This document shows positions 1 to 5,973 of a DNA stretch of 10,326 nt, piece after piece (position 1 is the first letter of the stretch; each line of letters starts with the position of its first letter). A program made the translations under genes and the position numbers. Where the stretch lies: NCBI GenBank assembly GCA_905479845.1, contig CAJQOB010000130.1, positions 1 to 10,326 of the forward strand, read 5' to 3'. This stretch comes from an uncultured Flavobacteriales bacterium. GTDB lineage: Bacteria; Bacteroidota; Bacteroidia; Flavobacteriales_D; Crocinitomicaceae. Under the pieces are notes generated by a model. It saw only the letters and a list, made by a program, of their open reading frames with translations, was not told the origin of the DNA and searched no databases.

Positions 1-506
1 CGAGATTTGGAATCAACTCCAGACTTCAATATTACGATGCGAAAACATTGACGATGATTGTCGAGAGATCATCTAACCTGCTTGAAATTCCAATTAAAGA
101 AGAAGCAGCGTATCAAATTGCATTTAGAAGTAGAGGGACTCCTCGAATCGCGAATGCACTGTTGCGTAGAGTTCGTGATTTTGCACAAATCAAAGGGGAT
201 GGAACCATTACGTTGGAAATCACCAATATTGCGCTTGAAGCCCTGAACGTAGATCAAGATGGATTGGATGAAATGGACAATAAAATCCTTTCAACAATCA
301 TTGATAAGTTCAGTGGAGGACCGGTGGGAATGACGACCATCGCTACAGCAATCGGAGAGAATGCAGGAACACTCGAAGAAGTATATGAGCCATTTTTGAT
401 TCAAGAAGGATTCATGCTGCGAACTCCGCGTGGAAGAAAAGTGACCGAAAAAGCGTACAAGCATCTGGGACGCGAAAAAGGTTGGACTCAAGGAGGATTG
501 TTTTAG
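1..506 (+). CDS. ruvB: Holliday junction branch-migration helicase RuvB, C-terminal part (5' end outside window)
   Basis: RuvB is the AAA+ motor that drives Holliday junction branch migration together with RuvA and hands the junction to RuvC. The reading frame is already open at base 3 and gives RFGINSRLQYYDAKTL before the first possible internal start codon, so this is a gene truncated by the window edge and not a small ORF beginning at 48. About 167 residues are visible, roughly the second half of a protein usually near 340. The Walker A and B motifs lie upstream of the window. The visible part holds the lid region with SRGTPRIANALLRR, whose arginine is the sensor-2 residue in this family, and the C-terminal winged-helix domain (GGPVGMTTIA, YEPFLIQEGF, RTPRGR near the end). 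The stop is followed after 6 bases by the next gene, suggesting one transcript. Confidence 0.97.
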   Translation, partial: RFGINSRLQYYDAKTLTMIVERSSNLLEIPIKEEAAYQIAFRSRGTPRIANALLRRVRDFAQIKGDGTITLEITNIALEALNVDQDGLDEMDNKILSTIIDKFSGGPVGMTTIATAIGENAGTLEEVYEPFLIQEGFMLRTPRGRKVTEKAYKHLGREKGWTQGGLF

Positions 507-512
507 TCAACC

Positions 513-1073
513 ATGGATATTCAACTCCAATCCAATGATCCGCTAACAATTGACATTGTTGAATCAGGTGTGGTGACTTGGGAAGATCTCATTCGCTGCG
601 TTAAGAACTTTCATTACGGACGAAATTCCAATCGTTCAGATTTATCCCTCGTTTGGTATGAGCGCAAAGGAAGCTGCAGTTCAAAGCACGCTTTTCTAAA
701 AAATATCGCAGATCTAAATAAGATCCCCAACATTGAGTTAATGCTTTGTATGTTCAAAATGACTGCCGAGAATACTCCAAAAGTTGGATCAGTTTTGAAA
801 GAATATGAGCTTGAATATATTCCAGAAGCACATTGCTACATTCGTTTTGGTTCCGAAGCCATTGATGTCACAACCATGACTTCCAGTTTTGATTCAATTA
901 AGTCAGATGTCCTTGAAGAGCAAATCATTCAACCCGAACAAGTCACAGACTATAAAGTGGATTATCACAAATCATACATGCGCAAATGGGCTGCCGAGAA
1001 TCATCCGAGTAAATCATTCGATGAACTATGGTCGATCCGTGAGAAATGTATTTTAGCTCTAAGCTCTATTTAA
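513..1073 (+). CDS. Uncharacterised small protein with transglutaminase-like Cys-His-Asp pattern
   Basis: This 186-residue protein has no signal peptide or membrane segment and is probably cytoplasmic. Cys55 lies in KGSCSSKHAFL, at the start of what should be a helix. It is followed by His107 in PEAHCYIRF and Asp118 in EAIDVT, each on a predicted strand. That order and spacing match the Cys-His-Asp triad of small transglutaminase-like (papain-fold) domains, so a cysteine hydrolase or transferase activity is possible. The substrate is unknown and the assignment rests on pattern only. The C-terminus (after about residue 140) is charged and helical. The ATG is 6 bases after the ruvB stop, so translation is probably coupled to ruvB. 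No link to recombination can be read from the protein itself. Confidence 0.85.
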   Translation: MDIQLQSNDPLTIDIVESGVVTWEDLIRCVKNFHYGRNSNRSDLSLVWYERKGSCSSKHAFLKNIADLNKIPNIELMLCMFKMTAENTPKVGSVLKEYELEYIPEAHCYIRFGSEAIDVTTMTSSFDSIKSDVLEEQIIQPEQVTDYKVDYHKSYMRKWAAENHPSKSFDELWSIREKCILALSSI

Positions 1074-1100
1074 TTTGATCTTCAGATCATTCGATTTTCT

Positions 1101-1221
1101 GATTGTCCGATTGCTTTCAGTAATTCAACGCATATTTTGTAATCGAACTTGTACTATCTTTAGGTTTTGGAAAAATTAAACTATAAAACATTTCATCGAA
1201 CAATCAGAGCATCGGACAATC
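1101..1221. repeat. 11-bp inverted repeat with a third near-copy in the queG leader
   Basis: GATTGTCCGAT at 1101-1111 is the exact reverse complement of ATCGGACAATC at 1211-1221. A further copy with one mismatch, ATCGAACAATC, lies at 1195-1205, in the same orientation as the second arm and exactly 16 bases before it. A partial copy (ATCGAAC) starts at 1142. The arms are about 100 bases apart, too far for a simple terminator. They could be operator sites, arms of a small extragenic repeat element, or a long-range RNA stem. The distal arm ends immediately before the first codons that look like QueG. Confidence 0.6.
1136..1162 (+). promoter_or_regulatory. Possible Bacteroidota-type promoter for queG
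   Basis: TATCTTTA at 1155-1162 matches the Bacteroidota -7 element TAnnTTTG at all but the last base, and TTTG at 1136-1139 could serve as the -33 element. The gap of 15 bases between them is shorter than usual, so this is only a candidate. A start of transcription just after 1165 would fit a translation start somewhere between 1187 and 1271. Confidence 0.3.
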
Positions 1222-1270
1222 TACCAAAAATACCGCCCTCATAAAAAACAAAGCTGCTGAACTCGGCTTC

Positions 1271-2137
1271 ATGTTCTGTGGAATCTCAAAAGCGGATTTT
1301 CTTGAAAAGGAAGCGCAAGAATTAGATCAGTGGCTCAAGAATGGTAACCATGGAAAAATGGCCTACATGGAAAACCATTTTGATAAGCGATTAGATCCTC
1401 GTTTACTGGTTGATGATGCTAAAAGCGTTGTTTCCCTGATGTTGAACTACTTCCCCGAGAACGTTCAGGAAGATCCTTCTGCACCTAAAATTTCTAAGTA
1501 CGCTTATGGAATGGATTACCATTTTGTGATCAAGGACAAATTGAAGGAACTCTTTGCGTTTATCCATGGGGAAATAGGTGAGGTCGGAGGAAGGATGTTT
1601 GTGGACTCTGCGCCAGTAATGGATAAAGCGTGGGCGAAGCGATCTGGACTTGGATGGATGGGTAAAAACACCAATATCATTCACCCTAAAAATGGTTCGT
1701 TCTTTTTCATTGCTGAGTTAATTCTTGATTTGGAATTGGAGTGTGATGGACCGATGAAAGATTATTGTGGTACTTGCACGGCTTGCATTGATGAATGCCC
1801 AACGGATGCAATTGTCGAGCCGTACGTAGTAGATGGATCAAAGTGCATTTCCTACTTGACAATTGAATTGAAAGATGAGTTACTTCCGAAGGAATTCGAT
1901 GGAAAAATGAACGATTGGATGTTCGGTTGTGATGTGTGTCAAGATGTGTGTCCTTGGAATCGATTCTCTAAACCTCACTCAGAAGCGAAGTTCAATCCGC
2001 ACGAGAACCTGCTCAAAATGTCAAAGGCTGATTGGCATGATTTAACCGAAGATGTATTCCGCGAGTTATTCCGAAAAAGTGCTGTAAAACGAACTAAATT
2101 CTCAGGGTTAAGTCGAAATTTGCGATTTATCAAATGA
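1271..2137 (+). CDS. queG: Epoxyqueuosine reductase QueG (start codon uncertain)
   Basis: QueG reduces epoxyqueuosine to queuosine at tRNA position 34, the last step of the pathway, using cobalamin and two 4Fe-4S clusters in the cytoplasm. Counting from the ATG at 1271, the family signature VDSAPVMDKAWAKR is at 111-124 and includes the presumed catalytic Asp112. GLGWMGKNT follows at 127-134. The ferredoxin-like cluster cysteines are 166, 169, 172 and 176 (CGTCTACIDECP). The second set includes Cys192 and Cys220, 223 and 227 (CDVCQDVCPW). The ATG leaves 288 residues and cuts into the conserved N-terminal helix. The frame is open back to 1187 and reads NTALIKNKAAELGF just before the ATG, but contains no ATG, GTG or TTG. 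Either a rare start such as ATT at 1190 is used, or the true start has been lost by mutation or sequence error. The C-terminus looks complete. Confidence 0.93.
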   Translation: MFCGISKADFLEKEAQELDQWLKNGNHGKMAYMENHFDKRLDPRLLVDDAKSVVSLMLNYFPENVQEDPSAPKISKYAYGMDYHFVIKDKLKELFAFIHGEIGEVGGRMFVDSAPVMDKAWAKRSGLGWMGKNTNIIHPKNGSFFFIAELILDLELECDGPMKDYCGTCTACIDECPTDAIVEPYVVDGSKCISYLTIELKDELLPKEFDGKMNDWMFGCDVCQDVCPWNRFSKPHSEAKFNPHENLLKMSKADWHDLTEDVFRELFRKSAVKRTKFSGLSRNLRFIK

Positions 2138-2146
2138 TCCATTCCA

Positions 2147-2180
2147 AAACCTGACAAGCCTACTCTTTTCGAAACCTGAC
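2147..2180. repeat. Short direct repeat downstream of queG
   Basis: AAACCTGAC occurs at 2147-2155 and again at 2172-2180, 25 bases apart, and the bases just before each copy are also similar. The two lie in the 131-base gap between queG and the U32 gene. No terminator-quality hairpin is seen here. The repeat could be a binding site pair or chance. The rest of the gap (2181-2268) holds only a weak TTCCTTTG promoter-like string at 2257-2264 just before the GTG start of the U32 gene. Confidence 0.35.
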
Positions 2181-2268
2181 TATTCAGAAACAATTTAAAT
2201 AGGTCAAAAGTGCGCCTATGTCGGGCTGAGCGTTAAAAAGTAATCGTCAAATTTCGTTCCTTTGCACT

Positions 2269-3029
2269 GTGGAAAAGAAGAATAATATTGAGCTAATGGC
2301 TCCAGCTGGAGGATTTGATTCCTTGCAAGCTGCATTAGACAACGGAGCAGATTCCGTTTATTTTGCGTAGATCAATTGAACATGCGCGCACGCGCAACAA
2401 TGAATTTTACTTTGGGTGACTTGGAAGATGGTCACGAATTGGAACTCGACAACGAATACATCATGTCTCCCAAAGATTTATGTACCATTGATTTCTTGGA
2501 TCAGTTGGCAGACACCGGCATTTCAGTTTTGAAGATTGAAGGTAGAGGGAGATCACCAGAATATGTTGCAACGACGATTAAATGCTACCGCGAAGCAATC
2601 GACGCAATTAATGAAGAAACATACTCTAAGGAGAAAGTTGCCGAATGGATGTCAAAACTTGAAACGGTCTACAACAGAGGGTTCTGGGGTGGATATTTCC
2701 TCGGACAAGAATTGGGTGAATGGACAGACAGTTCTGGATCCAAAGCAACAGTGAAGAAAGTGTTCCTAGGAAAAGGAATGCACTATTTTTCGAATGCGAA
2801 GATTGGACAGTTTAAAATTGAAGCACAACAGCTTAAGGTTGGTGACAGCGCACTGATAACTGGTCCAACAACTGGAGTCGTAGAAACAACAATTAAGTCG
2901 ATGCGGGTTGACGATGTCGAAACAGAGGTAGCTAAACGAGGAAACGAAGTGACATTCCAAATTGACGAGATTATTCGTGCTTCGGACAAATTGTACAAGG
3001 TTGTTCCATCCGAAGAAGTTCAAGACTAA
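2269..3029 (+). pseudogene. U32-family (TrhP/RlhA-like) RNA hydroxylation protein, frameshifted and internally deleted
   Basis: Intact members are about 400-420 residues. They include the tRNA U34 and 23S rRNA hydroxylation proteins TrhP and RlhA. Here a GTG start at 2269 gives the family N-terminus IELMAPAGGFDSLQAAL and NGADSVYF, then TAG at 2368. The expected continuation, V-D-Q-L-NMRARAT, appears in the next frame from 2367; one extra G near 2365 (TTTTGGCG for TTTTGCG) would restore YFGVDQLNMRARAT. A second lesion follows: NFTLGDLED runs directly into GHELELDNEYIMSPKDL at about 2421-2431. In relatives these are separated by roughly 165-175 residues, which hold the conserved HGALC..SGKCYLS and NRGAC..CRR cysteine region. 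The remaining C-terminus (KIEGRGRSPEYV, YNRGFWGGYFLGQ, ITGPTTGV, SDKLYK) is normal. Even with the frame restored only about 253 residues remain, without the Fe-S cysteines. It is either a decayed gene or an assembly collapse. Confidence 0.85.
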
Positions 3030-3036
3030 GTGAGCC

Positions 3037-3264
3037 ATGGTTATCATCACTCATCAAAGAAACAAATGCATCGGATGTAACTACTGCGTAGAATTAGCAT
3101 TCAATCATTGGAGAATGTCTAAAAAGGATGGTAAAGCCACTCTTCTCAATAGTGTAGATAAAAAAGGATTTCACACAGCGCACGTAGATAATGCGGAATA
3201 TGATGATAATGTTCGTGCTGCAAATGCCTGTCCAGTGAATATTATTAAGGTGAAAATGACCTAA
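3037..3264 (+). CDS. Small single-cluster 4Fe-4S ferredoxin
   Basis: This 75-residue soluble protein carries Cys11, Cys14 and Cys17 in CIGCNYCVE and Cys65 in NACPVNI. Together they are the four ligands of one 4Fe-4S cluster in the monocluster ferredoxin fold. It should be a small cytoplasmic electron carrier. Its ATG follows the U32 stop by 7 bases, so the two were almost certainly co-transcribed, and it may have served as electron donor or cluster partner of the U32 protein. It could instead serve another reductase; paaA begins 194 bases downstream, although the usual donor for the epoxidase is PaaE. Unlike its neighbour it looks intact in length and ligands. Confidence 0.92.
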   Translation: MVIITHQRNKCIGCNYCVELAFNHWRMSKKDGKATLLNSVDKKGFHTAHVDNAEYDDNVRAANACPVNIIKVKMT

Positions 3265-3458
3265 TATTTCTTTTTGCGTTAGTCCCAAAGACCCCAAATT
3301 TCATCAATCCATAGCTTCGTCTCTCAGTCACGAACATGATTTAGATCAATAATCTGACTGACTATAAGCATTTTTTTACTGCGAAATCCAGCATAATTTC
3401 GTGCGGTTCTAAGTAAGAATCAGCGAGATAATAGAATTTCTCACACCAATCAGTAACT
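3265..3458. other. Intergenic region before the paa genes
   Basis: This 194-base non-coding gap separates the ferredoxin from paaA and should contain the paa promoter. TAATTTCG just after 3390 resembles the Bacteroidota -7 element TAnnTTTG with one mismatch, but I see no convincing -33 element at the right distance. Only weak inverted repeats are visible (for example AGAT/ATCT around 3345-3355). I do not recognise an operator for a PaaR- or PaaX-type regulator. Confidence 0.4.
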
Positions 3459-4415
3459 ATGGATAACAACGAAGACTACAACAAGAATCTTCTTGAATTC
3501 GAGAGAAAGATAGAAGCCGAAGAAAAAATTGAACCTAGGGATTGGATGCCGGATGAATACCGTCAGCACTTAATTCGACAGATGTCTCAACACGCACATT
3601 CTGAAGTTATCGGAATGCAGCCTGAAGGAAATTGGGTGAACCGCGCTCCAAGTTTGCGTAGTAAGAAAATTCTTATCGCGAAAATCCAGGATGAAGGAGG
3701 ACATGGTTTGTATCTCTATTCTGCTGCGGAAACGCTCGGTGTGAGTCGTGATCAGTTTGTCAAGTGGTTGCACGAAGGAAAAGCAAAGTACTCTTCCATA
3801 TTCAATTATCCTACGTTATCGTGGGCGGATATCGGCGCAATCGGTTGGTTGGTCGATGGAGCCGCAATTGTGAATCAAGTTTCACTGTGTAGAACATCTT
3901 ACGGTCCTTATTCGAGAGCAATGGTTCGAATTTGTAAAGAGGAAAGTTTCCACCAACGTCAAGGATATGAAATCATGTGCGACATGATGAATGGGACGGA
4001 AGATCAACGAAAAATGGCACAAGATGCTATGAACCGTTGGTGGTGGCCATCCTTAATGATGTTTGGTCCAACGGATAATGATTCTCCCAATTCTCAGCGT
4101 GCGATGAAATGGAAAATCAAGCGAGAATCGAATGATAAATTACGACAGAAATTCATTTATAAAACGGTGGGACAAGCTGAATTTATCGGATTAACTGTTC
4201 CTGATCCAGACCTTAATTGGAATGAAGAAGCCCAACATTATGACTTCGGTGAAATTGATTGGAACGAGTTTTACGAAGTGATCAAAGGGAGAGGACCTTG
4301 CAATAAACAACGTCTTGAAACGCACATTAAAAGTCACCAAGAGGGCGAATGGGTGCGCGATACAGCACGTGAGTATAACCGACTGAAGCAAGAAGTAAAA
4401 AAAGAATTGGTATAA
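3459..4415 (+). CDS. paaA: 1,2-phenylacetyl-CoA epoxidase, catalytic subunit PaaA
   Basis: PaaA is the di-iron oxygenase subunit that uses O2 to epoxidise the ring of phenylacetyl-CoA, the committing step of aerobic phenylacetate degradation. The 318-residue length is normal for the family. The two ExxH pairs of a ferritin-like di-iron site are visible: Glu79-x-x-His82 in QDEGGHGLYLY and Glu162-x-x-His165 in KEESFHQRQG. Glu49 (HSEV) and Asp133 (LVDGAA) sit where the remaining ligands are expected; all six residues match, at a constant offset of 7, the E. coli ligand positions as I remember them. Other family blocks include NRAPSLRSKKILIAKIQDEG, RWWWPSLMMFGP and DPDLNWNEE. It is followed by paaB after 10 bases. 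The site appears fully functional, in contrast to the damaged paaC downstream. Confidence 0.97.
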   Translation: MDNNEDYNKNLLEFERKIEAEEKIEPRDWMPDEYRQHLIRQMSQHAHSEVIGMQPEGNWVNRAPSLRSKKILIAKIQDEGGHGLYLYSAAETLGVSRDQFVKWLHEGKAKYSSIFNYPTLSWADIGAIGWLVDGAAIVNQVSLCRTSYGPYSRAMVRICKEESFHQRQGYEIMCDMMNGTEDQRKMAQDAMNRWWWPSLMMFGPTDNDSPNSQRAMKWKIKRESNDKLRQKFIYKTVGQAEFIGLTVPDPDLNWNEEAQHYDFGEIDWNEFYEVIKGRGPCNKQRLETHIKSHQEGEWVRDTAREYNRLKQEVKKELV

Positions 4416-4425
4416 AAACTAGACT

Positions 4426-4716
4426 ATGAGTAATCAAACAGAAAAAGGAGAATTGTGGGAAGTTTTCTTACAATCAAAATCAGGATTGGCTTTTAAACAT
4501 GCTGGAAGTGTGCATGGTTCAGATGCTGAAATAGCGCTTCAAAATGCTAGAGATGTTTACACTCGCAGAAATGAAGCAGTTGGTCTTTGGATTGTTCCTT
4601 CAGATCAAATTGCTGCAGCACCATCTGACAGTGATTCATTTTTTGATCCGGCAGATGATAAAGTCTATCGACACCCAACTTTTTACAATGTCCCAGACGG
4701 CGTTAAACACATGTAA
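4426..4716 (+). CDS. paaB: 1,2-phenylacetyl-CoA epoxidase subunit PaaB
   Basis: PaaB is the small non-catalytic subunit that bridges PaaA-PaaC assemblies in the epoxidase. The 96-residue length is typical. Family features are the N-terminal block WEVFLQSKSGLAFKHAGSVHG, the ALQNARDVYTRR helix, the VGLWIVPSDQI strand and the C-terminal region DDKVYRHPTFYNVPDGVKHM. It lies between paaA and paaC with gaps of 10 and 3 bases, so all three are translated from one message. Nothing about it looks damaged. Confidence 0.95.
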   Translation: MSNQTEKGELWEVFLQSKSGLAFKHAGSVHGSDAEIALQNARDVYTRRNEAVGLWIVPSDQIAAAPSDSDSFFDPADDKVYRHPTFYNVPDGVKHM

Positions 4717-4719
4717 ACT

Positions 4720-5477
4720 ATGGAAACGAAAGAAATGATTGCTGCCTACGCAACGCGCTTAGGAGATACCAGTTTAATATTATCACACCGTTTGGCGGAA
4801 TTGTACGCCTCAGGACCTACTTTGGAGGAAAATGTAGCACTCACAAATATCTCATTGGATCATTTAGGGCAGGCAACTACGTTTTATCAATACGCAGCAA
4901 AATTGAATGCGAATGATTTAAATGAAGACGATATCGCCTACAGAAGAAACGAACGTGAATATTATAATTTTCAACTTGTAGAACAGCCGAATACCGATTT
5001 TGCATTCGTTATGCTTCGTCAATATTTGGTAGACGTTTTTAACTACCATTATTACTCAGCTTTGTGTAATAGCAATGATGAAACTTTAGCGGCCATTGCA
5101 GCAAAGGCGATAAAAGAAGTCAAATACCATTACAGACACAGTCGCGAGTGGCTCTTGAGACTAGCCAAAGGAACTGAATTAGCGTACAACAAGTTGGATA
5201 ACGCTCTGCCCATTTGTGGAGTTATACCAATGAGATGTTTACTCCAGATGCTGTGGATGATGAACTCGTAGGGTTGGGAATAGGTGTAGACCTTAAGTTG
5301 ATTCAAGAGCTTTGGGAGAAAGATGTCTTTGAATTATTCAAGGATCTTAAATTGCAAATCCCTGAAAACATCTATCAAGCGAAAGGTTGTAAAGAAGGAA
5401 ATCACTCTGAGTTACTAGGACATATTTTAAGTGAAATGCAGTACTTACCCCGTGCGTATCCCGATGCGAAGTGGTAA
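4720..5477 (+). pseudogene. paaC: 1,2-phenylacetyl-CoA epoxidase subunit PaaC, broken by a one-base frameshift
   Basis: PaaC is the structural partner of PaaA: a ferritin-like fold without a working metal site. The N-terminal part reads YATRLGDTSLILSHRLAEL, ISLDHLGQATTFYQYA, then EVKYHYRHSREWLLRLAKGT, and is normal to about residue 163 (NAL, base 5208). The frame then runs into a short unrelated tail ending at 5271. The proper C-terminus (LWSYTNEMFTPD, GIGVDL, HSELLGHILSEMQYLPRAYP) continues in another frame from about 5208 to the stop at 5477. Adding one G (CTGGCCCATTTG for CTGCCCATTTG near 5208) joins the parts as NALAHLWSYTNEMF and gives 252 residues, the usual PaaC length. The rest of both halves is well conserved, which argues for a recent mutation or a sequence error rather than long decay. 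No paaD or paaE follows; queD comes next. Confidence 0.9.
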
Positions 5478-5532
5478 AAAGAGTGTTCGATCTAACAAGT
5501 GGATTACACGATTCTCTTAAATAACTTTCATC

Positions 5533-5973
5533 ATGAATATCTGCGTGTACAAAGAATTCACCTTCGATGCTGCTCATGCATTGGATGGTTATTCAGGAAA
5601 ATGTAAAAACATTCACGGACATACCTATCATTTAAAAATTGGGGTGGTAGGAGTTCCGAATGGTGACGGTACATCTTCTGATTTTGGAATGGTAATGGAT
5701 TTCAAAGAGCTAAAGGCGCTGTTTAAAACGGAAATCGAGTCGAGATTTGATCATCAATTAATACTAAAAGATGATTCACGATTCCTCAACAACGTGGAAG
5801 ATATGACAGCTGTTCGTGTTGTTCCATATCAGCCAACGTGTGAAAATATGCTTGGTGAAATTGTTACCATTCTTCAGCAGAAATTGCCGAAAGAAGTCAA
5901 ACTCTACAATGTGTCTTTGAGGGAAACGTCGACGAGTTATGCCGAGTGGAACCTAGAAATGCAATCGCTTTAA
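5533..5973 (+). CDS. queD: 6-carboxy-5,6,7,8-tetrahydropterin synthase QueD (6-pyruvoyl-tetrahydropterin synthase family)
   Basis: QueD converts 7,8-dihydroneopterin triphosphate to 6-carboxytetrahydropterin, an early step towards 7-deazaguanines and queuosine, in the cytoplasm. In this 146-residue protein the zinc ligands are His15 (FDAAHAL) and His28 and His30 (IHGHTYH), and Cys24 (GKCKNIHGH) is the catalytic cysteine position. Asp73-His74 (RFDHQLI) and Glu131 (RETSTSYAEW) complete the expected active site, and PTCEN at 101-105 carries the substrate-contact Glu. A plain pterin-synthase role cannot be excluded from sequence alone, but queG in the same window favours QueD. The start is 55 bases after paaC. 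The stop TAA (5971-5973) overlaps the stop of the convergent DUF5995 gene. Confidence 0.93.
   Translation: MNICVYKEFTFDAAHALDGYSGKCKNIHGHTYHLKIGVVGVPNGDGTSSDFGMVMDFKELKALFKTEIESRFDHQLILKDDSRFLNNVEDMTAVRVVPYQPTCENMLGEIVTILQQKLPKEVKLYNVSLRETSTSYAEWNLEMQSL

Larger units (their letters stand above)
1074..1270. other. Intergenic leader of queG
   Basis: This 197-base AT-rich gap contains no ATG at all. Just after the preceding stop is a small palindrome, TGATCTTCAGATCA (1076-1089), too short and tight-looped to call a terminator. The rest holds a possible promoter, the inverted repeat listed separately and, from 1187 on, sequence open in the queG frame. The last part (from about 1226) translates to NTALIKNKAAELGF, which looks like genuine QueG N-terminus, so part of this gap is probably coding. 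Confidence 0.6.

Noticed and set aside
48..506. Independent small ORF starting at TTG 48
   Set aside because: The same frame is open to the window edge and encodes continuous RuvB sequence, so it is part of ruvB.
1076..1089. Terminator after the transglutaminase-like gene (TGATCTTCAGATCA)
   Set aside because: The stem is six pairs of mostly AT with a two-base centre and no T-run follows.
2199..2219. Hairpin ATAGG/CCTAT upstream of the U32 gene
   Set aside because: Only five pairs, loop of eleven bases, no T-run; not distinguishable from chance.
2359..2372. Programmed -1 frameshifting in the U32 gene at the TTTT run before TAG
   Set aside because: A slip on TTTT could in principle reach the second frame, but no standard slippery heptamer is present, the resulting residue differs from the family glycine, and the large deletion downstream removes the reason to preserve expression.
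2383..2396. GC-rich inverted repeat TGCGCGCACGCGCA
   Set aside because: It encodes the conserved RARA residues of the U32 family, so coding explains it.
5200..5216. Programmed frameshifting in paaC
   Set aside because: CTGCCCATT is not a recognised slippery site, and frameshifting is not known to me in this family; a lost base is simpler.
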